DNA from: Pseudo-nitzschia pungens
Taxonomy: Eukaryota; Bacillariophyta; Bacillariophyceae; Bacillariales; Bacillariaceae
Assembly (NCBI GenBank): GCA_037355855.1
Contig: CM074759.1
Span: 1,364,001 to 1,428,000 of the forward strand
Length of the DNA: 64,000 nt
Reading direction: 5' to 3'
Positions 1-9,141 of the stretch are shown piece by piece. Position numbers and translations under genes: made by a program. The number at the start of each line of letters is the position of its first letter. Position 1 is the first letter of the stretch. A model generated the notes under the pieces. The model was not told the DNA's origin. It saw only the letters and a list, made by a program, of their open reading frames with translations, and ran no database searches.

Positions 1-2150
1 CTGCAGACCGGTCGGACCTCTTCCACGGATTTCCCTGCCAAAGACGTCGAGGATGGAACGGAGTCGACCCCTTGGTATCGGAACTCGATGCTGTGGGTTA
101 TTGTGGGAGTGGGAACAATCGGATTGGTAGCGGCGGTGATCTTGGCGGTTCAATCGAGGGATGAACGACCGACGATGGCGCCAACAATGATGCCGTCAGC
201 TTCTCCCACCCAAACGCCACTCGATCCCGTCTTTGAGCGACTCATAGTCAGCAAAAATATTTCTGATTCCGACGCCTTCCAGGACGCATCGTCTCCGCAG
301 AGCAAGGCCTATGACTGGTTGTTGACAAAGGACACTATGACTACGATTTCCGAAAACATGAACTACAACCAGACCAGAAACATGGAGACCAGATATATTC
401 TGGCAGTATTTTTCTTCGCGCTTAACGGTGAGGACTGGGAATCCAATCAGGACTGGCTGAATGCTAAAAAAGAACATCACAGGTGGAAAGGAATTTACAG
501 ACGGAGAAAAGGCGAAGAAAACATTAACGACAATTTTCCCTTTATGCCTGCACGGCAAATTCTACTTCCAGACAACAAAATGGTAGGAACGCTGCCGAAA
601 GAACTAGGTCATCTGTCAGAACTCCGTACGTACTCTGCCCCGGGTGTATCCTGCCTGTCTATCAACTGCAATTGTGTTTTGAAAGCCCCGCCAAACCTTC
701 TATCACCAAACATCCTCACGGACTGCTCTCTTTGTGCCCTGTTCTTTCTGTTTGCGTAGAATATCTCGAAGTGAATAATAACAAAATCAGCAGCGTTGAA
801 CCATTTGCAAATGGCAATGTTACGGATGAGTTCAGTAAGTCAGCGGGCCTTTTTTGTCGGTTGGACGGATTTTGTGTGTTCTTGTGTGCTGTTCTATGCT
901 GTGCTGCGCTGCGTTGCATTGACTCTGCCGCCAACTGACCTAGTCTTTGCTTGTCGACCTCGGATCTGTTCCTTGTGATCCGGTTCGCAGCGCTTCTTAA
1001 AATCAGTGGAAACCCGCTAGAGGACCACCCTCATCTCTTTCGCTTGACGAATCTGCGTGAGTAATTGCGTGCGTGCCTGCTGTGCTACGTGCACGGTGAA
1101 TCCATCCATCCCACCGCGACACCAAACTCGTCGCCGCGATTCGATTCATTCATTGATTCATTGATTTGCTCCACGATGATGCGGTTCCCGTACGCTTGCA
1201 TTCGTTACCATAATACGATGCGCCGGCACGATGGATTCTTTCTCACTCCGTGTTGTCGGCTGGTGTTCTTTTTATCTTTTTTGGTTCCATTGCCATTCAG
1301 AATACCTCTGGATGCACCAAACTTCGTTCGAGGGAACGTTACCCACCGATATACGAGCGTTATCTAATCTAAGTAAGTTCAGACAGAGGCTCTACATCGG
1401 GGTGACGTGGAGTGATTTTTTTTTTGGTTCGGTAGCGTATCCGAGGCGATTGGGCGCACCATCACGAATGCTTTCCGGGTGGAACTCACGACTTGCATTG
1501 CGTTTGCATTCTCCCTACCATTTTTTTGACACACCGTTCCAACCTTTATTCAACGAAACGAAACAAACCGAAACGATTTTGTTGCTGGATTGCTCGCTCG
1601 CTCGGTCACAGAATTATTGGATCTGTCGAACAACCGGCTCGAGGGAAGACTGACCGATCACTTCCACACCATGCGCCGATTGAAAAACCTTGCTCTCTCC
1701 CTAAACCCGCGATTGGAGGGCGATCTCGACACCATTTTGAACTGCCCCAACGGGTGCCAAAACTCTCTGACCTCCCTCAAGATGGAACAGACCGGGATCC
1801 GTGGGGGGTTTTCGGACCGCCTGCTCGGCTTTTCCAAGCTGAGGGTCTTGCACGCCTCGTCGAGCGTCGGATTCACCGGGACCATTCCCACGACCCTCGG
1901 AGAGAGACTGCCGAGACTCACCGAGCTGCGGCTGAAGAACAACCCGTCCCTGGTGGGCACAATCCCGTCCGAGCTCTCTCTGCTCACCAAGCTCACGAAA
2001 CTGGAGTTGGCGGGCTCGGGGTTCACCGGATCCATCCCCGACGAGGTTTGCTTGATGGGGACCGATCTCACCATCGGGTACAGCCCGAACACACTGGACT
2101 GCTCGTGCCCGGGGACCATTTGCGAGGCAGTGGAGGAACCGTTCTTCTGA
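1..2150 (+). CDS. LRR membrane protein, 5' partial, 5 exons
   Basis: The frame is open from base 1, so the start lies outside the window. Exons are 1-625, 760-834, 991-1056, 1301-1372 and 1612-2150; every intron is GT-AG and phase 1. The visible N-terminus is a short cytosolic tail, one membrane segment at about residues 31-53 (MLWVIVGVGTIGLVAAVILA), then a linker of PT and SP repeats (PTMAPTMMPSASPT). A cap region (ALNGEDWESNQDWL) leads into plant-type leucine-rich repeats. Exons 2, 3 and 4 each encode almost exactly one repeat (22-25 residues, e.g. YLEVNNNKISSVEPF). Exon 5 carries several repeats of the L..L.L..N.L.GTIP type and ends in a Cys-rich cap (LDCSCPGTICEAVEE). No kinase domain follows. 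By family it is a surface or endomembrane recognition protein with extracytoplasmic repeats; ligand unknown. Confidence 0.85.
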
Positions 2151-2691
2151 TCCTTGCCACATGGTGTGCGTGTGGGTGTGGGTGTGCGAGTCGGTCGCAA
2201 TCATGATAATAATAATAATAACAATAACAACAACAGGCCTACGATGTATCACACTTTGCTCAAATTCTAATAAAAATTTGAGCTTCAAGAATTTGAGCTT
2301 GTGTGATGCGAATCACAAGGTGCTCATACGTACAGATAAGTAGTCATACGTAATATACGAAGTAGTAATCTTACCGTTAGTCGTGCTATTTTTGCCCACT
2401 AACACGAAACAGTCATTTCGATGTTGTTTGTCGTGAAAAACTTTCCTCCATGTTCGAAGCCGCAACGACGAAACTCGAACCCTTATTCGTTCGGTACGGT
2501 ACTGTAAACCACGTACCGAAATTTGTACGAGAAGCTGCAAAAGCTTATTGCCCAAAACTCGAACGCATGAAAAAGACCTGATCCAAGGTCAATACTAATG
2601 GTCCATTGCACCAAGGCGAAAGACAGAGAGCAGAGTAGGCACACCATAACATTCAACCAAAACCAGAAAGCGACAGAGAAAGAAACAAGCT
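2151..2691. other. intergenic spacer with simple repeats
   Basis: This stretch holds a GT-rich tract at about 2160-2190 and an AAT/AAC-rich tract at 2203-2236, followed by AT-rich DNA. No coding region or RNA gene was recognised. The 3' end of the LRR gene and the promoter of the next gene must lie here. Confidence 0.6.
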
Positions 2692-2726
2692 AACAAACAA
2701 ACAAACAAACAAACAAACAAACAAAC
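2692..2726 (+). repeat. (ACAA)n microsatellite abutting a start codon
   Basis: About nine ACAA units run directly into the ATG at 2727, so the repeat should form the last part of the 5' UTR of the YIPF gene. Its A-rich, unstructured character is compatible with efficient initiation, but that is inference. Confidence 0.85.
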
Positions 2727-4193
2727 ATGTCTTCCGGAACCCCCAACTTTTACGGTTCTGCTGCCAGCAACGGTGGAGTCGGCAGCACCGGCACCTCTTC
2801 TACGATCCGATCGACTCGCCCCGTCCAACCCAAGCCCAGCGGCACCGGCAATGCCGCCACCTCCAGGCGGACCACCGGTGCGGCACCCCGTCCGAGATCG
2901 GCCTATCGCAGCCCCCGGGCCACGGCATCAACAACAGCAGCAGCAGCCACCACCACCACCGCCACCGGAAGTGCCAGCACCACCAATGCCAAGTCTTCCT
3001 CGTCGTCTCTTTCGTCGTCGTCCTCCGCTCGAACCAGTGCCTCGGCGGCCAGATCCCGATCGACTCACCTCGCATCTTCGAGACCGGCCAAGCCCAGTCG
3101 CCCGGTGGGATCCTATTACGCCACGGCACCGGCACCAATGCCGGTTGCTGCTCCCGCTCCGGGAGCGCCGGTAGCGACAGCAACCTCAACAGCAACATCG
3201 ATCGATGCTTCCGCCGACGACAATGACACCTGGGAGGACTGGGGATCCCCGGCTCCCAAGGCATCTGCATCGGCTTCTACTCCGCAGGCTTCGACGGTCA
3301 CCAACGACTGGTACTCCGCTCCCTCGGGATACACGAGCTCGGGATTCGGTGTCCAGCAACAACAACAACAACCATCGCAACCATCACAGCAGCAACAACA
3401 GCAGCAACAGCAACAAACGCAGTCGGTACCGATGCAACCCGGAAATGGTTTCTACAACCAGAGCCTCTCCGGCGCCATGGACTCGTCCGCTCAGACCATG
3501 GGCCAGACGCAACCGGTTCCCGCCAACAACACTTCCTCGAGCATGCCGTCCTTTTCCATGTTCATGCCAACAATGCAAGACCAGGACACCGATGCGAGTG
3601 GGAGCGCCTTTGGCAACACAGACATGAACACCACTACCAACAACTTCGAGGACGAGGCCCCCCTCTTGGAAGAACTCGGAATCAACGTCCAGCACATTCT
3701 GCTCAAGACCAAGGCCGTCGTCGTGCCCTTTTCTCGCTTTGGGGGCGACCAGATCGACCCGGCAGTCATCTGCCAGGAGGCCGACATGCCGGGACCCGTC
3801 GCCCTCTTGCTGCTGCTCGGCGGCGAGATGGTCCTGACGGGAAAGCTGCAGTTCGGCTACATCTACGTCTACGGCCTGCTGGGATGCATCGCCATGACCC
3901 TCGTGGCGAACCTCATCAGCCCCACCGAGGCCGTGAGCTTCTGGACCGTCACCAGCATCATGGGGTACTCGTTGCTGCCGGTCAACATACTGGCGCTCAT
4001 CAAGATCTTTGTCATGGACCTCATCCACCTGCAGACGCTCGGAAACTTCCTGGGGGCCCTCACGGTCCTGTGGAGCACCCTGGCCAGCACGCGACTCCTG
4101 GAGCTGGGTTGCGGGATGCGGGACCAGCGGTACCTCATCATGTATCCCCTCCTCTTGTTCTATTCGGCCTTTGTCATGATGACGATATTCTGA
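2727..4193 (+). CDS. YIPF5/Yip1-like Golgi membrane protein
   Basis: Single exon, 488 residues. Residues 1-300 are low complexity: Ser/Thr/Ala/Pro-rich, with a Gln-rich tract at about 210-235. From residue 309 the protein matches the Yip1/YIPF5 family: the conserved entry EDEAPLLEELGIN, then MPGPVALLLLLGGEMVLTGK, QFGYIYVYGLLGC, and several further hydrophobic segments ending in MYPLLLFYSAFVMMTIF at the very C-terminus. Family members are five-span proteins of ER exit sites and early Golgi that bind Rab/Ypt GTPases and act in COPII vesicle traffic. The N-terminal extension is far longer than in animal or fungal homologues (about 250 residues in total). The start is the first ATG after the ACAA repeat. 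Confidence 0.9.
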   Translation: MSSGTPNFYGSAASNGGVGSTGTSSTIRSTRPVQPKPSGTGNAATSRRTTGAAPRPRSAYRSPRATASTTAAAATTTTATGSASTTNAKSSSSSLSSSSSARTSASAARSRSTHLASSRPAKPSRPVGSYYATAPAPMPVAAPAPGAPVATATSTATSIDASADDNDTWEDWGSPAPKASASASTPQASTVTNDWYSAPSGYTSSGFGVQQQQQQPSQPSQQQQQQQQQQTQSVPMQPGNGFYNQSLSGAMDSSAQTMGQTQPVPANNTSSSMPSFSMFMPTMQDQDTDASGSAFGNTDMNTTTNNFEDEAPLLEELGINVQHILLKTKAVVVPFSRFGGDQIDPAVICQEADMPGPVALLLLLGGEMVLTGKLQFGYIYVYGLLGCIAMTLVANLISPTEAVSFWTVTSIMGYSLLPVNILALIKIFVMDLIHLQTLGNFLGALTVLWSTLASTRLLELGCGMRDQRYLIMYPLLLFYSAFVMMTIF

Positions 4194-4617
4194 TCCCAAA
4201 AAAAATAGTAAATAAATGAATGAATTCCCAAACAGTACCAAAGAAAAGCATGATGGAAAGCGAAGCACGGTCTAACAATGAAACGAAAGGCAAGGCAAGG
4301 CAAGGAAATTCAAGAAAACGAAACGAAACCAACACCCATACTCATACCGCCAGACAGGACGTTGGTAGCTAATCGAAACCAAAGGAAACGATTCTGTGTG
4401 GATACGGATTTTTTGAAGGTATTCTACTGTAATACGAGGTACAGAACTTATTATTATTTTTTTAATAGTACGTGCACGTGTAGTTAAGAAAGTACTGTAT
4501 AGCACTTGTACCGTGAAACAACAGAGGTTCTTCTGCCGTCGTTCTATCAAAGAGACCTTGCTTGCTATTATTATAATATAATAACGAAATTGCCCTTTTT
4601 ATTACGAATAGCATTCT

Positions 4618-6100
4618 TTATTTACTTACGGGTTTCTTAGTCTCATTGTCATTGCTGCTGCTGCTGCTGCTGCTGCTGTCCACGGTTTCTCGACGCTTTC
4701 GTTTCTTGTCCTTCTCATTGTCATTACTGCTGCTGCTGCTGTCCACGGGTTCTCGACGCTTTCGTTTCTTCTTGTCCTTCTCATTGTCATTACTGCTGCT
4801 GCTGCTGTCCACGGGTTCTCGACGCTTTCGTTTCTTCTTGTCCTTCTCATTGTCATTACTGCTGCTGCTGCTGTCCACGGGTTCTCGACGCTTTCGTTTC
4901 TTCTTGTCCTTCTCTGTGGCGTTTCGAATACTACCTTGAAGAACCTCTAGAAACTGAGAAACACTGGCTCGAATTTCCTCTAGAAACTGCTCTCTCTCGG
5001 CCGCTGCATCCTTCGCGGCTTGCCTTTGCTCGGCGAGGACTTCCTTCATGAGATCCAAGGCACGCGCCCTCTTTCTTGCCAACGAAGAATCGCAAGAAGA
5101 AGAAGAAAAGCGAGCCAGAGTGGAAGCGGAAGCGATATCCGATTCTTCCTCGGTCGGAGAAGTATTGTTAGGAAGGGTCAGGAGAGAAGGAACGGCGAAA
5201 GCAGCAGGTGCTACTGCTGCTGCTGCTGCTGCTGGTGGTAGTGATGGCGATGAATCAGATTCTTCACGCGTTGGTCGGGAAGATTTTCCGGGTTGTGCCA
5301 CACCATCCAATGGTTGTTGTGCTGGAAAAGCAGGAGGGGGGGCAGGCGGAGTAGTGCTAGTGACCAACTCCACATCGTCGACATCATCCTTAGGGATTTC
5401 TTTGCCGTCTTCATCGAGAACAACACCACGTTCGGCAGCCTTCTGATCGATCAACTTTTTGATAGCCCTTGCCCTTTTCACATGCCATGGACAGGCTGGA
5501 TCTTCCGTGGGGATCGGATCCCTGCACCATGCATAGAACATTTTTCGGATGGAATCCGCGGTACGTGGAGGAGTTCTGGTGACGAACTCCCCATCGTCGA
5601 TGTCATCCTCCAGGATTTCTTTGCTTTCTTCTTCAACAACAACAACTCCGAGTTTGGCGGCCTTCTGATCGATCAATTGTTTGATAGCCCTTACCTCTTT
5701 CACATACCATGGACAGGTTGGATCTTCCGTGGGGATTGAATCCCTGCACCATGCATAAAATGTCCTTCGGAGGGATATCCGCATCATCACCGCGTCGTTT
5801 CGGAAATGCTTCAGCGTGTTGTTCGACGACTCGCTGCCATTCCTCCGGTCCGATCGGCTCGATTCCTCTCAACACACCGAGCATGTGCCTCAACTCCTTA
5901 CCGGTATCACGATGTGGGTTTTTCGAATCATCACCACCGGGTCTCGACCGGCCACCTCTCTGGCGAGGCCGGGTGGTGATGGTTATGGTCGATGGAATTG
6001 GTGGGATATCCTCGGTACGAGATGGGATTTCCGGATCATGATCCTCTCCTAGCTGGTACGTGTAATAATAATATGCGAGCATCATTGGTAAAGACGACAT
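4618..6100 (-). CDS. DUF6818-like nuclear protein with apparent frameshift
   Basis: Two overlapping minus-strand frames together make one protein. The first runs from the ATG at 6100 (MSSLPMMLAYYYY) through GPEEWQRVVEQHAEAFP. The second resumes at about 5776 with LRRTFYAWCRDSIPTEDP and continues to the stop at 4618. The joined pattern (G..EW..V...H...FP, then LRR.F....IPTEDP.CP..V) resembles the stramenopile DUF6818 domain, a presumed DNA-binding module recalled from memory. A second, partial copy of its C-terminal half (IRKMFYAWCRDPIPTEDP) follows. Then come acidic and Pro/Ala linkers, a coiled coil (LDLMKEVLAEQRQAAKDAAA) and four 22-residue Lys/Arg-rich repeats that look like nuclear localisation signals. 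The frames differ by one extra base at 5774-5778; no intron explains it. It may be a pseudogene, a sequence error or a shifted gene. Confidence 0.65.
4654..4915 (-). repeat. 66-bp tandem repeat encoding NLS-like units
   Basis: Four copies of a 66-bp unit lie inside the DUF6818-like gene. Each encodes 22 residues of pattern KDKKKRKRREPVD, a Ser run, then NDNE. The copy nearest the C-terminus has lost one codon and has Thr for Pro. CTG/CAG triplet runs inside each unit make length change by slippage likely. Confidence 0.9.
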
Positions 6101-6931
6101 TGTTGTGGCTTGGTTGAGTCGGTGACCTTTGACGGTTTGCTTGGGGTAATCGTTCGGGTTAAATAAAAATAATAATAAAAATAATGGAGACAGCGGCAAC
6201 GACAGAGAGAAAGATAGCAGCAGCGGCAAAGAAAGTTGCTCGAACAAAAAAAAGGAATACCGGTAAGCTACGTGTACGAGTAATTACTCTCACTGTAAAT
6301 CATTCCTGAAAACATATTGATTTGCATTAAAAGTGCATAATAATAATAGTCACACATGTTCAATTTTAGGTTTTCGGGAGAGGATTTAGTGTTAATTAAT
6401 GCTAATTTTGCATTATTGGAATTAAATTTAGACAGTGGTGGACCTCGACTGAGTTACGGTAAGATTACAGGTAATTACCGGTATTACCGGTTTGCATTAT
6501 TGTACGAAGTAAGATCCTACGAAGTACAAGTAAATCTTTTTTAATTAATTTCCAAACGGAATCCAAAAATCGAACACTGATGGCGCCCTCTCTCTAGATT
6601 GGTTCGGCTCACGACTTTTTTGTTATTTCAGATAGGATTCCAAATTCCTATATGCCAAAAATGGGCACCAACCGGCCTCGACCGTTAAATTCTTACGAAG
6701 TACTTCGTATTAATGCACTTCCGTTGGTTGCGCCAAAAAATAGACATTGCTTAATGCGATCCAAAGTACTTCGTATGTGGTAATTCAATTTATGAGTGAT
6801 TCCCGAAACTTTATGATATGTGTCCTAAATCATAATAAGAGACATAGCACATTAAAAATGGTCGCGCTACTCAAAAAACATAAAATACGACCGCCAATCC
6901 TAAATGTTGGTCCAGTGAAAATTCTCTGGAC
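6101..6931. other. intergenic, AT-rich
   Basis: A low-complexity Leu/Ser frame extends upstream of the ATG at 6100, but it has no recognisable protein character and is taken as 5' UTR. The rest holds recurring ACGAAGTA and ACCGGTA motifs and no supported gene. Confidence 0.55.
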
Positions 6932-7194
6932 GGAATTACTAGCGATTGGGCACGCTGCAAAGTTAGCAAAGCAAATTTTGCTTTTTGCTTTGCAAAATTT
7001 TGCTTTGCCCACAAAAGCAAAAGTTTTGCTCCCACTTTGCTCCAAAACGGATAGATGGACGGACGCTCATTCGCTGGGTGAACGGAAAAAGGACAGACGC
7101 TGTGTTGACGGAAAAAGGACGGACGCTCATTCGCTGGACAGACTCTATTAGTACTTGTAAAGGTGCTATTCAGTGTCCTATTCAGTTCATGTCA

Positions 7195-8545
7195 GTGACT
7201 CTAGTCATTATTTGTGTGATTCCAGTGTAAATATTCCTCAAACTATGCACGGGCAACAGTATTCAAAAATAAGTATTGAGAAATCACCAATAGTTTGGGT
7301 GTCACCACTGATTGATTAATATTTAGCCCTGTGCTGTACAATCCGCTAGCTAATACCATCACATCCAATATCTGAGTGACTCTGACCATCATTTGTGTGA
7401 TTCCAGTGTGAATATTCCTCAAACTATGCACAGGCAACAGTATTCAAAAATAAGTATTGAGAAATCAGTGATAGTTTAGATGTCACCACTGATTAATTAA
7501 CATTTGGTCTAACACTGGAGAATTTACTAGAAAATAATGTCAAACTGAATATCTGAGTAACTCTGACCAACATTTGTGTGATTCCAGTGTGAATATTCCT
7601 CAAACTATGCACAGGCAACAGTATTCAAAAATAAGTATTGAGAAATTACCAATAGTTTGGGTGTCACCACTGAATAATTAACATTTGGTCTAACACTGGA
7701 GAATTTACTAGAAAATAATGGTAAACTGAATATCTGAGTGACTCTGACCATCATTTGTGTGATTCCAGTGTGAATATTCCTCAACCTATGTATAGGCAAG
7801 AGTATTCAAAAAGAAGTATTGAGAAATCAGTGATAGTTTAGATATCATCACTGATTAATTAATATTTGGTCTAACACTGGAGAATTTACTAGAAAATAAT
7901 GGTAAACTGAATATTTGAGTGACTCTGACCATCATTTGTGTGATTCCAGTGTGAATATTCCTCAACCTATGTATAGGCAAGAGTATTCAAAAAGAAGTAT
8001 TGAGAAATCAGTGATAGTTTAGATATCACCACTGATTAATTAATATTTGACCCACTACTGGAGAATCTGCTGAGAAATTCCAACAAATCAAATATCTGAG
8101 TGACTCTGACCATCATTTGTGTGATTCCAGTGTGAATATTCCTCAACCTATGTATAGGCAAGAGTATTCAAAAAGAAATATTGAGAAATCACTAATAGTT
8201 TAGATGTCACCACTGATTAATTAATATTTGACCCACTACTGGAGAATCTGCTGAGAAATTCCAACAAATCAAATATCTGAGTGATTCTGGTTCATATTTG
8301 TATAATTCCAGTGTGAATATTTCTCAACTTTTGCATAGGGAGGCTGATTAAAAAAGAATGAATGAACAATCATTCATAGTTAGGATGTCAGCACTGATCA
8401 TTCAATATTCGGCCCAGTACTGGGGAATTGACTAGAAAATCCACATTTGAATGATTCCAGTCTAAATATTCCTCAACCCATGCATGGGGGAGCCCATTAA
8501 AAAAGAATAAATAAAAAATTAGTGAAAAATTGGTGATAATGTAGG
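7195..8545. repeat. 181-bp tandem satellite array
   Basis: The marker GTGACTCTGACCATCATTTG, or a close variant, recurs at 7195, 7376, 7557, 7738, 7919, 8100 and 8281, exactly 181 bp apart each time. A diverged, shortened eighth copy runs to about 8545. Copies differ by substitutions, not indels. The short frames within it repeat with the satellite and are not genes. The array lies wholly inside the hAT-like element. Confidence 0.9.
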
Positions 8546-8568
8546 TAGAGCAAATCAGCGTTACTGGT

Positions 8569-8640
8569 AAAAAAAAGTCCACAAAAGGACTTGAACCTTC
8601 AGAGTCAACTTGTGTGATACCACTGTATCACACTGGCTAC
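8569..8640 (-). other. tRNA-like / SINE-head-like Pol III relic
   Basis: On the minus strand an A-box-like TAGCCAGTGTG is followed by a perfect B box GGTTCAAGTCC and, shortly after, a run of eight T (possible Pol III terminator). A D-arm-like hairpin GTGTGAT/ATCACAC and the string GACTCTGAA recall tRNA-Gln. About 20 bases expected between anticodon and T arm are missing, and the acceptor stem does not pair. It is therefore a tRNA-derived relic rather than a working tRNA. Confidence 0.35.
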
Positions 8641-9141
8641 AGCTTCAACAAGGTATATGTAGATATATAACTTAAATTATATTCTGCTAGACCCAATAGT
8701 ATGATTATTTATCATCTGTTCATTCCCTAATAGCATATAGCAGTGCTATGGATCATATACTACAGCATACACTATGAACTACTAGTATATTATGCTACAA
8801 GCTATGCTACCAACTGTCATCATGCTACTGCCTTGGGTAGAGTCAGTAGGTACCACATGCCAACCTTTGCCAGTACCTCATGTGCTGCTGTTATTGCTAC
8901 TCTTATTTTTATTATCATCCCTCCCTTGCTAACAAGCAATCTCTTTCTATTGGCAAGCAATACCCCCCTTTCCCCCCATTCTTGGGGGGTTTGGGGAGCT
9001 GCGCTCCCCATTTCGGGGTGTGCCCCCATTTTGATTTTGCTTTGCAAAATTTGACTTTGCTCCCCAAAAAGCAAAAGCAAAAAAAGGCAAAATTTGCTTT
9101 GCTCTCAAAAAAACAAAGCGTGCCCAATCGCTAGGAATTAC

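Larger units (their letters stand above)
6932..9141. mobile_element. non-autonomous hAT-like transposon
   Basis: The element (6940-9133, 2194 bp) has perfect 16-bp terminal inverted repeats, TAGCGATTGGGCACGC at the left and its complement at the right. It is flanked by a perfect 8-bp direct duplication GGAATTAC (6932-6939 and 9134-9141). An 8-bp target duplication and a TAG-type terminus are hallmarks of the hAT superfamily. Both ends also carry clusters of a subterminal motif (TTTTGCTTTGC and its complement; 6958-7035 and 9030-9110), as expected for hAT transposase binding. No transposase is encoded; the interior is mostly a 181-bp satellite. It would need a transposase in trans. Confidence 0.8.

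Noticed and set aside
4646..4939. Plus-strand Leu-rich membrane-like frame
   Set aside because: By-product of CTG-rich 66-bp repeats that are coding on the other strand.
7195..8545. CRISPR-like regular spacing
   Set aside because: The whole 181-bp unit is repeated with no unique spacers, in a eukaryotic transposon; it is a satellite.
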